DNA of 64,000 bases from Diaporthe sp. PMI_573 (GCA_021399435.1 JAJTUP010000021.1:744001-808000), one strand, 5' to 3'; shown: positions 18,651-32,422, counted from the first letter of the stretch. Program-made: numbers and translations. The notes: generated by a model from the letters alone, not told the origin.

Positions 18651-21537
18651 TCATTTCGACCCCCCCATGTCCTCCATCGACTCCCGGAAGATGCTCTTCC
18701 TACTCGGAGCCGGGCTGTTGGTGGATCGAGGGACAGAGGGCCCAGGAGGGGGGTTCAGCGGGCTCACTGGCCCGCTGTTGCTGCCCCTCGCGCTGACGTA
18801 GTCCTCTGCATCCGTCTCGCCAGCGGTGGGCGGGCTGACTAACGCCGGGGGCGTACCCGGTGTCGGGTTGCTCCGCGGAGGGTTGAGCGAGCCCTCCTCC
18901 ATTATCGGAGGGCTCGCCACGCGAGAGGTCGGCTGGGGCCCCAGGCGCGGCGAGCCGACGAGGGTCCCGTCCATCGTGCTGACCGTCGCCGGGTCGCTGA
19001 TGTTTCTCAGGTGGGACCGGTCTCGCTCGCTAAACGCCGATACCCCTGACTCCCCCCGCGGAGACTCCTGATCCCCCGACGCGGCGGCGGCGTTTGAGGT
19101 TGGGGCCGGGAGTGGCTTTCCGGCGGTGGGGGTCTGGTCATCGTCATAGGGGGAGGAGGAGGCTGGCAGTGCAGGTGAGTCCGGGCGCACCTGCTGCTCG
19201 GGGATGAAGGGTTGTGCTGGGGGAGGGTTCCTCGAGTAGGGCCCTGCATGCATGGCACCCCCTGCGGCGGAGTTGCTGCTTACCATGCTCGCGTGGTCTG
19301 TCGCGGCTATGGACGAGTACTGGAAAGACGGGTTGCCCAGCGGGCTGCTGCTGCCGCCGCCGGCTGAGCCGAAGTGTGTGTGTTTGCTGATGATGTCCAC
19401 CGGTGTGAGGGCCGTGTCCGAGAGTTCTGCACGGGGCGAGGTGTCTGCAAGCAATTAGCACTGCTTATTCTGGCGCAAGCCCGGGTTCTACCGGAGGAGT
19501 GGCGTACCCATTAGCTCGGCGACTTGAGTGTCGCCCATCTCATGGCGCATGAGCTGCTGTTGCAGCTGCTGCTGGTGCGGATGAGGGGCGTATAACGCGG
19601 CGCGCTCTGGGTCTGGGCTATGAGGCATGTCGTCGCTGGTAGTGACCGTGGGTGCCTTTGTGTCTGTGGGTTGGCCGCGGATCCAGGACATGATACGGTG
19701 GCCATTCTCATCGGTCATCTCGCTCACGCCACTATTCTTCTTCAGGTACTTGCGGCGCCGCCAGAACAAGAAGCCCAGACCGATAGATGTGAGTAAGATC
19801 AGGCCCAGGATGACACCAAGCAGTGGGGGCAGGAAGCCTGGGACACCACCGCCTGACTGAGCGCTGGAGGTGGGCAGATTCGACCCGCTCGTGGCAGCTG
19901 GGGCATACGGATAGTATGTTGTTAGCTTAGAGGTAGGATATGACGATGCAAAGACGCTTGCCAGCGCCGAATTTGCCCAGCCCGTGGGCCCAGGGGCGAT
20001 CTCGGTCGCGCCGCCTCGCTCGTCGCCGCCGATCATTGCATAGATCATTTCCGGGACGTGGTAGTCAGACCAGAGGCTTGGGTCGTATCTATCGATCCAC
20101 CTGGACGAGCTCAAGTTGAACAACTGGACGATGCCACCATTGACGCAACTGGTCGACGTGCCGGACTGCGCCGGATAGCCTCCAATCACCATCATCTGGT
20201 CCGGGTACGGCATGAAGCATTTGTGGCCGGCGCGCCCGTAGCCAGCCCGCCCGGAGGCGACCTTCATCCACATGAAGGACGGCAGTGACAGGATCCAAAC
20301 GTCGTCCTTGAAGTCCGATGCATCGGTATAATGAAGCCCGTCATAGCCACCATAGTAGTAAATGTTGAAACTCGAGTAATCCTGAGCTGGCTGCATAACA
20401 ACACAGCCTCTGGCGAGCTGCGAAGGCCCGCCGACTGTAGGCTGTGTGTACCACTCTCTGCTTGCGACATCGTATATGTCGATGTTTGACATGAACGAAG
20501 GGCTCACATTCTCCTGCGAAAGTATCAATATGCCATAAATTAATACCCATGGGGATGGATAGTACCTACACTTCCGGTAACATTGGATGAGATGTGGGCA
20601 GAGCTGACGAAGTCAGGGTCGACCACGCCACCCACGGCAACCAAAATGCCTTGCGCGCCTACTGGAACCCAGACGAGCTCTGGATTCGCGCGGCCCGGGA
20701 TGCTGTCGGGCAAGGTCACGTTGCTCCATTGCTCTTCGTTTTGCGTCGACATGTCGAGAGTGATCAAGGTATTGGAGACGTTGATGGCTGTCAGCGAGTC
20801 GTTGTAGCCGGGTAAATAGATAGGTCCCCACTCGGGGGCGTGAAGCCCCGAAAAGTAGAATGCCTTGTTCTCGGATGGGGCGTTGGCAGCACCTCCATAG
20901 GCGAGGTATCTGCTCAGTTCGTCGGGCAAATCGGTACGAATGTAGCCTGGCGTGACTTTCTTTTCAACACCATAGCTGTCCTGCTGATACTCCATGACCT
21001 CATTCGCATCCGGGTCGGGATATTTGTCGGTCTTCCTCAGCAGTCCTCCGTACATGAAGAACTGGTGATCGTTCGCGAGGAGTGCCCCATCAAAATAGTT
21101 AGGTGCGAGATTGCTCGCAGCACCTACTACCTTGGGGTTCTGGCCGAAGACCTCGCTGATGTTTTGGCTCATGTTGAAGGCTCTGCTGAAATTTAAAGTA
21201 TAGACGATTCCCAGAGGGTTGTCTGTTGGATATCGTCAGGAAAACCGAACACCCGAGAAGTGACCAGTCGCCGACCTACCATCTTGCGTTGCCGGGCCGT
21301 AGGACCCATCAGCCATGCCTGGAACCCAGTACAGATGCCCGCCGTCGATGTAGACGGTGTCTTTTAGAAGAGCAGCTGCAATTATCAGTTCACGGTTCCC
21401 CTCGGGTGACTGCTCCACAAACCTCTTGGTTGTTGCCACATGCACATGGTCGCATTAACCTGATCGCTCTGCCATCCGGACTGTTGGGCCATCGCTACGG
21501 ACACAAGGCCCGCAGCTATTGGGAGTGACCGCATCAT
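18651..21537 (-). CDS. Membrane-anchored kelch-repeat protein
   Basis: Five exons fit: 21537-21423, 21375-21280, 21222-20570, 20513-19508 and 19444-18651. The introns are 47-63 nt with GTTTGT, GTAGGT, GTAGGT and GTACGC donors and CAG acceptors. All phases agree and the product is 887 aa. It starts with a signal peptide (MMRSLPIAAGLVSVAMAQ). Kelch-like blades follow (DTVYIDGG, QFFMYGG, FYFSGLH, ILVAVGG, NIYYYGGYDG, QMMVIGGY), probably a secreted beta-propeller. Next come a Ser/Thr/Gly stretch, one membrane span near residues 515-539 (LPPLLGVILGLILLTSIGLG) and a basic stop-transfer RRRKYLKK. The 340-residue cytoplasmic tail is Pro/Ser-rich and disordered, with a Gln-rich patch (HPHQQQLQQQL). 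This is a type I surface protein; such fungal kelch proteins are mostly uncharacterised. No enzyme motif is seen. Confidence 0.88.
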
Positions 21538-24500
21538 TGGACCTGATATGCTGAGCGGCCAAAGAGAACGTAGATGAGTCGGGTTTCAGACTCCTACACG
21601 GATCTTTGAGCAACAAGGGCAGGAAAACGTAATATCTGCTTGAAAAACGCTCCTAGGTACACATCATCGCAGGACGGGTGCTATTCTGGGAGGATCACAA
21701 ATTGACCATGTCCTCAGAGCTGAACAAAGACGAATCCGTTGCCTCGTGGGCTGCTGGAATGCAGAACTTGGAAGCCGCCAAGTGCTGTTGTTGACGTTAG
21801 ATACACAAAGCAAGACGAGGCACGCAGCCACAGACGGACAGTATGGAACCGACGAGAACCCGCATTTGGACGAGACCCGGATACAGTCTTTGTCTCGAGA
21901 TGGGGTTCACATCTTGGGACCAGAAGGGCGGAGTGATGCAAGCGAAACGGCGGGACACGGCTTACCAAACTGTTCCAAATTGTTGGCGTACGGGAACAAG
22001 CCTGGGGAAAGGCACCGAGTCTCTAGATGGAGTCAAGACCCACAGACCTAGAAGACGGGTGCGATATTTTGGCCAGGGTCCAGTTTGCGAGCTGTAATGT
22101 CGAGTCTCTGAGTTGTCTCGCAGGGCTCATGACCTGACCAGCACCGGAAGGGAAGATGGAACTGCAGGGCGGACTGCCTCACTGATACACATGGTGACAT
22201 GCATGCTCCCCGAACAGCACCTCAGTAGACCTACGAACCAAGCGTGGTGCCCCTCTTCGGGTGCACCACGCGCTCATCCTAGAATGGCCCGTGAGCGGAA
22301 GGGCCTCCATACTCGCCCAAGGTGGCGAAGGCGGATCAGTTAGCCTTTGGGGGGGAGGCGGACGGGGGGTTCTGCATCCTGCATGCGCGAGAAAGACATA
22401 TCTTGCTGATTGGGTCTTTTGTGGAGCAGACGAGCAGTGAGGTTGCACGCTCTTTGTGGGTGGATGGTCGAACTCCTTCGCGGTTGGTGCTCTGCGGCTG
22501 AAGAGCGGTGCAGGGACATTCCCTTCTTCGCCCGGCCTACCCGTGTACAGATGATCCCTGCCGGTTAAGCCGGTGAAGGGCGCCTGTGGTATGTCAATCC
22601 CTCTCCCGGTCTTCCTGGCCAGAGAATATGAGGTGGTCAGGTGGTTCGTCTTGGCCCTCCGAGAGCCTCATGCTCTGGAATATCGCCCCATTTTTACCGA
22701 TGCTCATCTGGGGTCGGAATCAACTGATTTGCGCACCTGTGCCTTGTTTTGTTCGGCAGGACAAACTCAGGTCGGGCACAGGATATATTGTTCCAAGCTC
22801 ATAGCTCACCACATCATGTCATTAAGCTGTCGTATTATCTAGCAAGGCTGTGGGTGAAGCAACAAGACCCCGCGGGATGTTTATTGGCGCGGTCGGGGTC
22901 TCTATTCCGATCTCTCACCCGGCCCATCATCGTCTCGTGTCGCCATGGCCATGGCACAAATCCAGAGTGGACAGCCACGAAAATTATGAACACGGGGGGA
23001 AGGTTGCTTCTAGATCTTTAGAAGCAGGCTGAGTGTGGCCCGAGGCGTGCCCCGTAGGATTAACTGGATGGATGGATGGGCGCTATCCAAACATACCTAA
23101 GCCACTGCCTTGGGAAGAGCCTGTCGAGCTTGTAGTGTACACAGTAAGCTGACTCGTGTGTGGGAAAGCAACACACAATCCCCCGACTCACTCATTTTTG
23201 GGAGACAGGATGGAATACGGATTCGAGACTGACTGCGCAGTATGTCAGCAACAGAAATCGATGTTACGGCCCTCTGCTCCGCCAATGGCTGTGTGACCCG
23301 GGTGCCCATCTGATACCCTGGCGAAGACATGGAAGAGACAGCCATCATCAGGCTGCCTTGTCCGCCTTAAGAACGACGTGCAGGGCGCGGTCGAAGAGCT
23401 TGGCATGCTGTTACGTTGCGAGGGCTGCGAAGGGCGGCATGAGGCAGGGAACTGGCTCGCGTTGGGCGAGAATACCGCGGTGCTTTGCAACCACACAGCC
23501 CTTTGCATTAGCGCAGAATCCCTCAGGCCCCACCTGCCAGAAAGGCGGGCAGGCGGGTTGCTGTGTGTCATTGCAAATCTTTGTTTGGATCGAAAGGCAT
23601 CGATTCGAGAATGCCATCTGTGTGTACGTACCAACACGTAGGTTCGGGTTTCACAGATGAGTTGTTAACGTGTTATAACTTGGAATACGAACCGGCAAGT
23701 TTGGCACAATGCAGACAAGCAAGTCCGCTGCAGGGCTGCACCACTGTGTTACTGTGTGTACAGCAGCGCACTGGCGTCGGGACCGTGTCGTTGGCTCCCG
23801 CCGTCGAGGGTGTGGATCAGTAGGTTGGTGCAGGTCTTGGCGACCTCCCGTCCGAACACCTCGAGGCTTGAAGGTGTGGAGTGTACACAGTACACAGTAG
23901 GTTGGCACGAATTGGGAAGGTTGGGAGTGGGGGAGCGCACTCTCTTATCGATTGGATCTAACCGATCTTAGTCCCAACGGTCCACTGTGGACCACCAACT
24001 GCACATCCGCATCCAATATTGGACACCCAATACCCTGGCCTTGTCATCCACCCCCCGTCGTCGCATTTTACACTACGACATCACCCGCTCTCGCTGTCTG
24101 CTCATTCGGTGCATGCCGAGGAGCCAGCCCTGGACCAACTGCCCAGGCTGCCGGGAGGGGAAGCACCCGCAGACACGATGGAGGGACGGGCCCTGCAAGC
24201 CTGCGTGGCCTGCAAGGCAACACGACCAGCACGAGCACGGCACGTTCGAGTGCTGTTTACCGTAACACCCTCACGCTCATCATTTCTGCCTTTATATCCC
24301 GTGTCATCCCGGCTTTTCAACATCCGCGTTGGACGGCTCATGCAGGCCTCGCCTGCAGAGACACCCGCACACACCGGGGACGTTGCCACCGCCCAGGTTC
24401 CCTCTTCACGTGCCCGGTGCCAAAGGTCCGGAGCAGCTCCTACGCTGCGCGACCTGGCAAGGCGGCCAATCCGGCTGCTTGCAAGCAGGAGCCGGCTCAC

Positions 24501-26551
24501 CGTCGTGCAACCCCAGCTCCTCCATACTTGGACGGTGAGCACTAGGCGGGACTATTGTTGATCGGCCCAGCCATCCCATGTCTTGCCGTGCCACCCAACC
24601 TTGGAGTTACCCAACTCGGTTCCTCGCGAGGCTCCTCGGTATCACAAATGCACCGGGGAGCCTCCCACTTCCACGACAGTGTTCGGTCTGTCTGTCTGTA
24701 TGGCTGTCTGTCTGTCGTGTGAGACTGTAATCAATCGAGGCCCGGTGCGATCGGTGATGGATCAGGAAGAGTAACATCCGGCGCGTAGAAGTATCAATCT
24801 TCTTTCCCAACTGTCTTCGCGCAAACGGACATCCATCCGTCCACAATACTGGTCGAGTTGTGGGATCATGGAGTCTCAGCTTTGCCACGATGCCGAGTTT
24901 GGTCCACCTGCCAACGCACTACCAGCAAAGCAACGTAAGGAGTATACCAACAGCCGAGACCTGTCCCTAACCAGGGTTTCAGTTGGCTGTATGATTCTCG
25001 CATATTCTCATCAGGTCTTGTTGGATGGCTTCGATCTGACAATGTCAACCAACCTCGGAATCCATGAGCGAGTCATACAAGCATGGGCAGCCGCGATTAT
25101 GGTCCTCGATGGATCTGGTGAGAGCTAAGCTCAGCTCTTCCGCCCATCTGCCCACACCCTCGGCCACGGAAAGCCTCTGAGCGGCTTGGAGGGGCCCTTC
25201 GTGGGAGCCTGGTTCCAATGGCTTCCCCGCCTGCTGACTTTGCCATGGTCCCTGATCCCTGATCATGGTCACTGTGGTCCCTGGTCCCTGGCCCCTGTCC
25301 CTGAGCTGTCGACAGGGGTAGCTCCCTTTCCGCCGATCTCGTCGCGTGTTCCCACCCCAGCTGGCCCACCCATTCTGGCCGTTGTAGCCTTGCTGCAACG
25401 TCCCTCGTTGGTACCCAGAGAGGGCTGGAGGGAGGAGCAACATTCGGACAATTCTCCACCATCTGGATCGCAGGCTGGCGGACTCGGCGGTACACAAGCC
25501 TGTCAGAGTCGGCCGGGTAACCTGAAAGGATTTTTCTTTTCTCAATACCTTGTGCCCCGTCAAATTACGAGCATGATCCACTGGCAGTTCAACATGCTGC
25601 GCGATGCTGTAATCTTCCTCGCGGCGGACGATGTGAGGCTCCTGGCCTCGGTGGACCGTTTCCGAGTCCTCACAAGTTCGTACGAGTGGTACTCGGGCAT
25701 GCCTTGCTCTTGGCCCACCATCAGCTTATGTTATATTGGCTATTTCTGCCCACCGATCCAATCCACACAACAGTTCTCGACGGCGCCAGTCGTCAGCTCC
25801 AGCGGTCTCGAATCTTGGCTCCTGGCGGCACAGGGTATAGGATCCCATCATCGTCTATGAGGTAGGGTCCCATCCACGAGGCACATCCGGAATTCTGGGC
25901 TCGTCTTCGTTGTTGGTCCTGCACGAACCAGGTCTAGTGGCCTCCACCCTGCAGAGCCCGATTTGTGCAGCTCGGCCTTGCATGCATTCTACTTGCAGGT
26001 TGCCAGGCAGTTGTCCTGTAGGTTCCTTAGATCCCGCCAGTCGTCGATTTTCTTTTCTGTCCCTGATAACCATCGCGAGTGCGTGCCGGATATTGTTCGT
26101 GTTCTCTCAGCCGTGGTCGGGACAACTCACGCCTCAGGTGTTGGCCTTGAGACTGTGCCATTAGAGCAACTTCGACGCCGTCTACCGAGGAAGCCCTGGG
26201 GAGCGTCTTGACACAAGACCCTCCGTCCTGTTCAGTGGCGTCAGAGGCAGACTAAGATCAATCTCGGTTGACCTGCGACTTTGCCGTTGGCCCTCCCACC
26301 TGGGTGGTACTCGAAGCTGGGTTGTCCGGTCAAGCTCCTCTTTGCCCTTCAATACCCTGGCCGATCCACACATATGATCGGCAGGTACCTCTCTCTCCAC
26401 CGACCACACCGTTGCTCATATCCCTCACAAAATTGTCGTACTTGACAGCAGACTCGTCTTTCTGCAACTCTCTCTTTTCTGCACCGACCTACCAGACCTT
26501 CGTTTGCGCTTTGGGCGGATACGGCAGTTTTCGCGCTCGCGATCTTGAAAG
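21538..26551. other. 5-kb region without supportable gene
   Basis: Many overlapping frames of 60-220 codons occur on both strands, but none has a recognisable family, a coherent exon chain or codon-like periodicity that I can see. Notable simple sequence: GGATGGATGGAT near 23068, TCTG-rich runs at 24686-24719, and a CCCTG(A/G)TC-type repeat near 25250-25305. The last part, from about 26380, is pyrimidine-rich and is a reasonable promoter and leader for the wall-protein gene at 26552. The divergent kelch promoter lies at the left end. Confidence 0.5.
24686..24719. repeat. TCTG/CTGT microsatellite-like run
   Basis: Repeated TCTG units with one ATGG interruption. Simple sequence with no visible function. 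Confidence 0.8.
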
Positions 26552-29500
26552 ATGGTATCTTTCTACGGGCCGTGGGCCATTGCGGCGCTTGGATCAGGGG
26601 CTTTTGCTGCAGCTGCTACATACCCAAACGGCACTACCTCGAGCATTTGCGCCGATTGGTGTTGGAAGACAATCACGGAGACCCTGACTTATGCGGAACC
26701 CACCACTGTGTACGAAACTGTTACAGAAACAACTGGCGCGCCGGTTTATGGAGATTCCAGCGCATATATTGTGACGTCTTGGAGGACGACCACCGTCACA
26801 GCACCTGGGGAATCAAGCAACCAAACTCTGACCTCATGGCAGACCTCTACCGTCGTTAGCACGGAGGAGGATAAGACAACCGAGAAGACGACGGAAACGG
26901 CCTACCAGAATGCAACTGTCACGTAAGTAACTACCGAGGCGACATATTGGGGGAAGCAGGACTTGGCCCGTCATATATTGAGACATGGCTACATCCTCGA
27001 TCATGCCTGGAGTGGCTTTTCGTGGAATCAATTGAGCTGACATGAGACTAGGGCAACCGAGTTGACCACAACGACGGTTGTGTCGGTAAGTGCCCCATTT
27101 CTCTGCGCCCATCATAAAACTGTAGACGCTCATCACAAGTTATTAGTCGTACGTCGTCACTTCGACCAACTACGTCTGCTCTGTCGCCTCTCCTGTGGCT
27201 TATAACGCCCTGGCCGTTGATGACCCGATCAGTACTGTCTACACCACAGAGATCCACACCGTCACAAGTTGCGCTCCGACAGTCACTGGATGCCCAGGCA
27301 GCTCGGCTGGCGGCGATTATCCCACAGGCGGCTACCCAACGGACGAGCCTCCACCAAGCACTTCTGCACCGAGCAGTGGGCCACCGAGCGCCACGACCAT
27401 TGGGTGTGTAGGCAATCCAGTGACGAGCTGGAAGACCGTCACAACGGTATGTTTTAATCATTTCTGTTCGTTTCTGAGCATCATGCGCCGTGAGATTGGG
27501 ACAGCATATTTGTTTTGCTTCGGATGTCACTAAGCGAGGACCGGACGTGCCCTGGAGTCCATCCTGCTTTGGAAGTCTTTGGAGGGACGAGCCTCGAAGA
27601 GAAGGGTGAATGCTTTTGACCTGATATATTCTGACTCTGGAATAGGTTATCCCAACGACTGTGGCGACCACCGTGGACCATACAACCACAGAAGTGTCTA
27701 AAACTACTGAGACCGACACGTACGTTTTCTGAACACTAAGCCCTTGTATTCACAATCCAAGTCTTTTCATTCGGATTTTGGGCCGTCAATTTTGTCCAAG
27801 GGTGCTGCTAATGCTTTAGCCAGGACCACTGAGCTGACCACGACCACGCTCGTTTCGGTGAGACCCCCCTCCCCCGAACTCACTCACATCCCTTCGTAAC
27901 CTTGATTCTAACAAACAAAACAGTCTTATCCCTACTTTATCACCGTGTCAGCCTGCTCTTACGCCTCTGAGCCTTCATATTATGTGCTTGCTGAACCGAG
28001 TGAGAGCACTGTCTATGTGACATCGTTCACGACGATCACTTCGTGCCCAACTGTCGTTACAAACTGCCCTGGTCGCACAAGCAGCACCCCTGATTCTTAT
28101 CCGACTGCGCCCCCAGTCGGCTGTAGTGGATCCGTAGAAACGCGGTGGACCACGGTGACCAAGACCACGGTATGTACACACATGTGTGATATTTCGAGGA
28201 ATTTCTGTGGGGGCGCCGCGTTCGGATTTTGTTAAACAGAATCTTGGCCTCACGGTCAAGCGCACATTCTTTGTTCTTCTCGACTGTAGTGATCTCATAA
28301 GGAGCATCCTCGGATGTTTGATGAGGCGCGCGGTCTTCGAGCATGGTGCCCTGCTTCTGCTGCTTTTACTGCTTCTACTTGTGTGCTGACTAGCTGCTAA
28401 ATAGGCTGTTCCGACGACTGTTCCAACAACAATTACCCGTGAGCGTACAACCACTCGTGATCGTACTACGACCACCACTAAAGAGCGCACCGTGACTCGT
28501 ACCTCTGTGACAACTTGTACTGAAACAACTACCACAACGAGGCTCTCCACTTACACGGTATGTTGCACCTGCAAATCCCACTCCACACTCAGTACCATAC
28601 CCTACCTGTGTACTTCCAAGGTTGGAGAAGTAAACTGGCAAAGATCGCTCTTCAAAGCCACACATGCTAGAAATGCCCGCAAGATAGCCAGCCACTTCAA
28701 AACATACTCGGGATACTCACTTGCAGACATTTTCAACTCTTCGATGTGACATATTGCTAACTTGATCTGAAGACCATCAAGACCCACCCTGTAACCACGA
28801 CGGTTAACCGCACGATCACTACTACAGACTGGAAGACGGCTACGGTTACCAGCGTGTCTACTCTGATAGGAACGTCGACATACATAACCACCAGCTCCGT
28901 TCCATACACGGTTCGTTACCTTCCATGCTCTTTTCTCTTGATTTAGGTCCATGGGCCTCTATTCAAGGTTTTTGGTTCAGATCTGCCCCGCTGGCACGGC
29001 CATGCAGGTCATGCAGCAGGAAATCCGCCTCACTTTCATCCCCTAAGAGCAGGTCGTGAAATTGACTGACCAAAAATGCTGTGCAGACCACTGAGACAGC
29101 GTATGAACCTACAACGACCACAGACTACGTGCCTACGACGATTACTGATTACATATCGACAACTTCCTATATTACAACAACATACTCGACGAGTTATCCG
29201 GTGACTGTGACCAGCAATCGAACCATTATCAGCACGATTTGGACAACTGAAGTGCTGACGGAGACGTCAACTCTCGTAACATCTGTGCCCTTCACATTGA
29301 CAGAAACGACCTCTGTTCCAACCACGGTTGTTAGCACATTTGTGAGTGATTCCTCTATCTTAGAGCCGACGCCCTTGCATCTCTCCTGAGATGTCCGAGA
29401 TGTCGTGCGCGAATTGCGGGGCAGTCCTGGAGCCTGCAGCCCCAAGCTCGGTCTCTTAAATGGTGACTAACTACGGGCCTTGAATAGGTTACAACCTACA

Positions 29501-31528
29501 CGACAGCGACACCAACCACTGTCATCTCTACTACAGTCGTGCCAACCAGCTATCCTGTGACAGTCACGGGCAGTACCACGATCTTTACCACCGAGTACAG
29601 TACTCGGGAGACAACCTTGACGACTTCATTCTCCTACCCTGTCACGTAAGCTCCATCCTGCTCCTCTTCTCCCCGCCACAAATATTAGCACGGAAAATAT
29701 TCTCCAGCAGTGCCGTGCTAGTTCAGTTTCGCCCCAAACTCGGGAATGTTTTGGATTGTACTGCAACACAATGCCAATCAGCAATGCATAGCTTTGTCCT
29801 TTGCTGACTTGTCTTTGGAATAGGGAGACATTGAGTTTCACAGATACAGTCACAACCAGTCTACCAGCCATCACTGTGACCAGCACTCTCCCAGGGGTTC
29901 CTACAACCCTGACAGAGAGTTACACTACGACAACAAGCATCTCAGGCAGTCTGACAACATTGACGCTCACATCTACGAGTGTATCGACTGCTCCGGGTGA
30001 AGTTGTCACCACTACTAGTAGCCTTCCCGGATCTGTCACCACCTTGCCCGGCACTACCTTGACAAGGACTGAGCCAGGTAGCGTCACAACATTGCCGGGA
30101 AGCACTGTGCTGCAAACCATCACTCTCCCGCCAAGTACTGTCACACAGCCAGGGGAAACAATAACACAGGTCATCACTTCCGTGATCGCGCCCGTGACGA
30201 CTACCTATACAGAAGCTGGCACGACTATCACGGAGACACTTCCGCCGTCAACAGTGCTACAAACACAGACAATCACAGCCCCACCAGTGACTGTAACATC
30301 ACCGCCGGAAGTTGTTACCTTGACTTCTACGATTGTCCAAAGCCTCAGTATCTGCACGCCCCCTCCTGTTGCATCGAATGCGCCTGCGCTCGACCCAGGG
30401 TCAGATTTGACTTGGAGTTGCGCGCCTGGCTACAACTGCAACCCGCCGAAGCCGGATGGGTGTAACATCTGGTCCGACATTCCTGCGAACAACTACCAGT
30501 GCCCGCAGGAGTATTGTGTCCCCGTGAAACCTTACTTCAACACCACCTGGCAAGAAGGCAACACCAGCTACTACCCAATCACGGAAGGTTACTTCAACCT
30601 CAACCCTCAAGCTTTTGGCCTAAGCTACGAAATATTCTCTAAGGAGCTCATCCTGGAGAAAATAGATGGCTATGAGGTTACTATCACGACCGGTAACTGG
30701 GCCTCGCAGACGTCAATCTCAGAGCTCACCATAAGCACAACCGCAACAATCTTGCCGAAGAGGTCAGTCGCGGAGGAACCCAAGCGAAAACTCACTAGCA
30801 AGAAGCACATCAAGGTAGTCCCTCTTCACAGGCGGGATACCGTGACTGGAACGCTCCCAGCCGTTTGCTTCGATGTATGCAACAACTGCAACCTGGAGGC
30901 TCAATCCAGGGGCAAGGTTCCGTCGCTTTGTGATGACGATTCCGCTTTCAACGAATATCTTCGAGGTTGCAATCAATGTGTCGATTTGTATGAGGACAAG
31001 ACAAAGCTTAGCGGACGCCAGTATACCCAAAACTCATTTTCGCAGTATCTCAACTTCTGTCAAGCCTCTGACCCGACTGAGCCAAGCAGCTCCTCTGCTG
31101 CTGCTGACGTTACGTCGACTCGGACTGTCGGAACCTCATCTCAAGTCGAGGCCTCTAGTCAATCTACCAGCATCATCTCCACAGGGTCTGGTAGCTCCTC
31201 TGGCTCGAGTTCGTCCTCGGCCCCAGAGTCCGCTTCGGCCTCAGGAACCCAAACGTCGGGTGCAGCTACCTCGTCAGGATTGAGTTCTTCTGAGACTTCT
31301 GCCAGCTCGGGGCAGTCGCCAACTTCTGGTCCCTCAGCAACAGGGTCTGGAGCAACGACAACAGGCACGGGCACGGGCACGGGTGAGACTGGCGGCACAA
31401 GTACGACACCATCTGGTACAAGCACTTCGGGTCCCGTCCAAGCTGCCGCCGTTAGGCTTCGGAGCGGGGGCCTGACAAGTCTAGGTGGACTTGTCTTCCC
31501 TATATTGGCCTGTCTCCTGTTGGTCTGA
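26552..31528 (+). CDS. Thr/Ser-rich GPI-type cell wall glycoprotein (adhesin-like)
   Basis: Eleven exons fit: 26552-26922, 27052-27085, 27147-27446, 27646-27719, 27824-27857, 27924-28169, 28405-28557, 28773-28910, 29087-29341, 29488-29645 and 29824-31528. All junctions are GT-AG and phases agree, giving 1155 aa. It starts with a signal peptide (MVSFYGPWAIAALGSGAFAAA). The first two thirds are Thr/Val/Ser repeats with scattered Cys pairs, then PGS-VTTLPG-type repeats (29880-30180). A conserved-looking Cys-rich part follows (CAPGYNCNPPKPDGC; CFDVCNNCNLEAQ). Next is a long Ser/Thr/Gly stalk and a hydrophobic end (LTSLGGLVFPILACLLLV) typical of GPI attachment. It should be heavily O-mannosylated and wall- or membrane-bound. 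Exons 2-3 and 5-6 look like a duplicated pair. The resemblance to fungal proteins called glycoprotein X is from memory. Confidence 0.82.
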
Positions 31529-32422
31529 GCATGACCGGCACGGATTTTTCCGGCGTTAATTGCTGTTCTTTGCATTTTCACAACTTCCGACCATTCCTTA
31601 CGAAAATAATGTTTAACGATAGTATCCTTGGAGACAAGCGCACATGATTTTACGACACTCATTTGACGACGCAGTACGACATTCATTTGCAACGACAAAA
31701 CTCACGAATTGACGGCATTCGACGACGCTCATTACTACGGCATGGTTGGTATTTTCAAAAAGGATTCATGGCATATAAATATAATGATACCCGTCCACAA
31801 CACTCCCTTAATGTGGAAACTTTCAACAGAAGCGCCACGTTGGTAATGGAATTGGCCAATGGGAATTTATGGATATGCCCCGGCAGACTGTATCAACGGC
31901 CTAGACTGGAGCAGATATAGACGCGTGGCATCAGGATTCAGACGAGCCTTTGAGCATGAGCATTAGCATTTGTGAGGTGCAAGGAAGGGCAAGTTCTGTG
32001 AAGCCTCAAGAGGTTCACATAATGCGGTTGTTGGGAGGTTCTGTTCGGCATAGTTTACGTTATACTGTAGCTCGCGGTGTTGAACTGAAAATTTAATGGA
32101 TATTTCTTTTATCAGCAATCACAATGCTCAGAGCAGTTGCACGTCTAGCGATTAAGATTCTTGTTTTCGCTCCTCATTCGCATCAGACGAAGTAGATCAA
32201 GCACTGGAGGTGAATGGTCGGTGCCGCCCAAGACAGTAGGGTTGAGCTACTGGTAGACTGCACGGGAAAGGTGGCCCGTGCACTTGAAGCGACTGACCGC
32301 TTTCCCTTTTGACCACCAAAGAAACTTGGCCGGCAGTATTCTAAAAGTTTCCAAAAAAGCTGGGCGTTGCGATCTCTCCGATTGCTCCGACACTTGCTCA
32401 TCAACCCCAGAGATATCTCGTG
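31529..32422. other. Intergenic region, no gene seen
   Basis: Spacer between the wall-protein gene and ESF1. Around 31650-31735 a loose ACGAC(A/G)CTCATT-like motif recurs three or four times. Nothing else is supportable. Confidence 0.5.

Noticed and set aside
23952..24561. Overlapping frames of 146-197 codons on both strands
   Set aside because: Three frames compete over the same DNA, none has a family signature or splice partners; more likely GC-rich non-coding sequence.
25045..25860. Frames of 178 (-) and 224 (+) codons
   Set aside because: They overlap each other and a CCCTG repeat; no recognisable domain or good start context.
32420..32422. GTG as ESF1 start
   Set aside because: The ATG three bases later (32423) is the normal eukaryotic start and removes only one residue.
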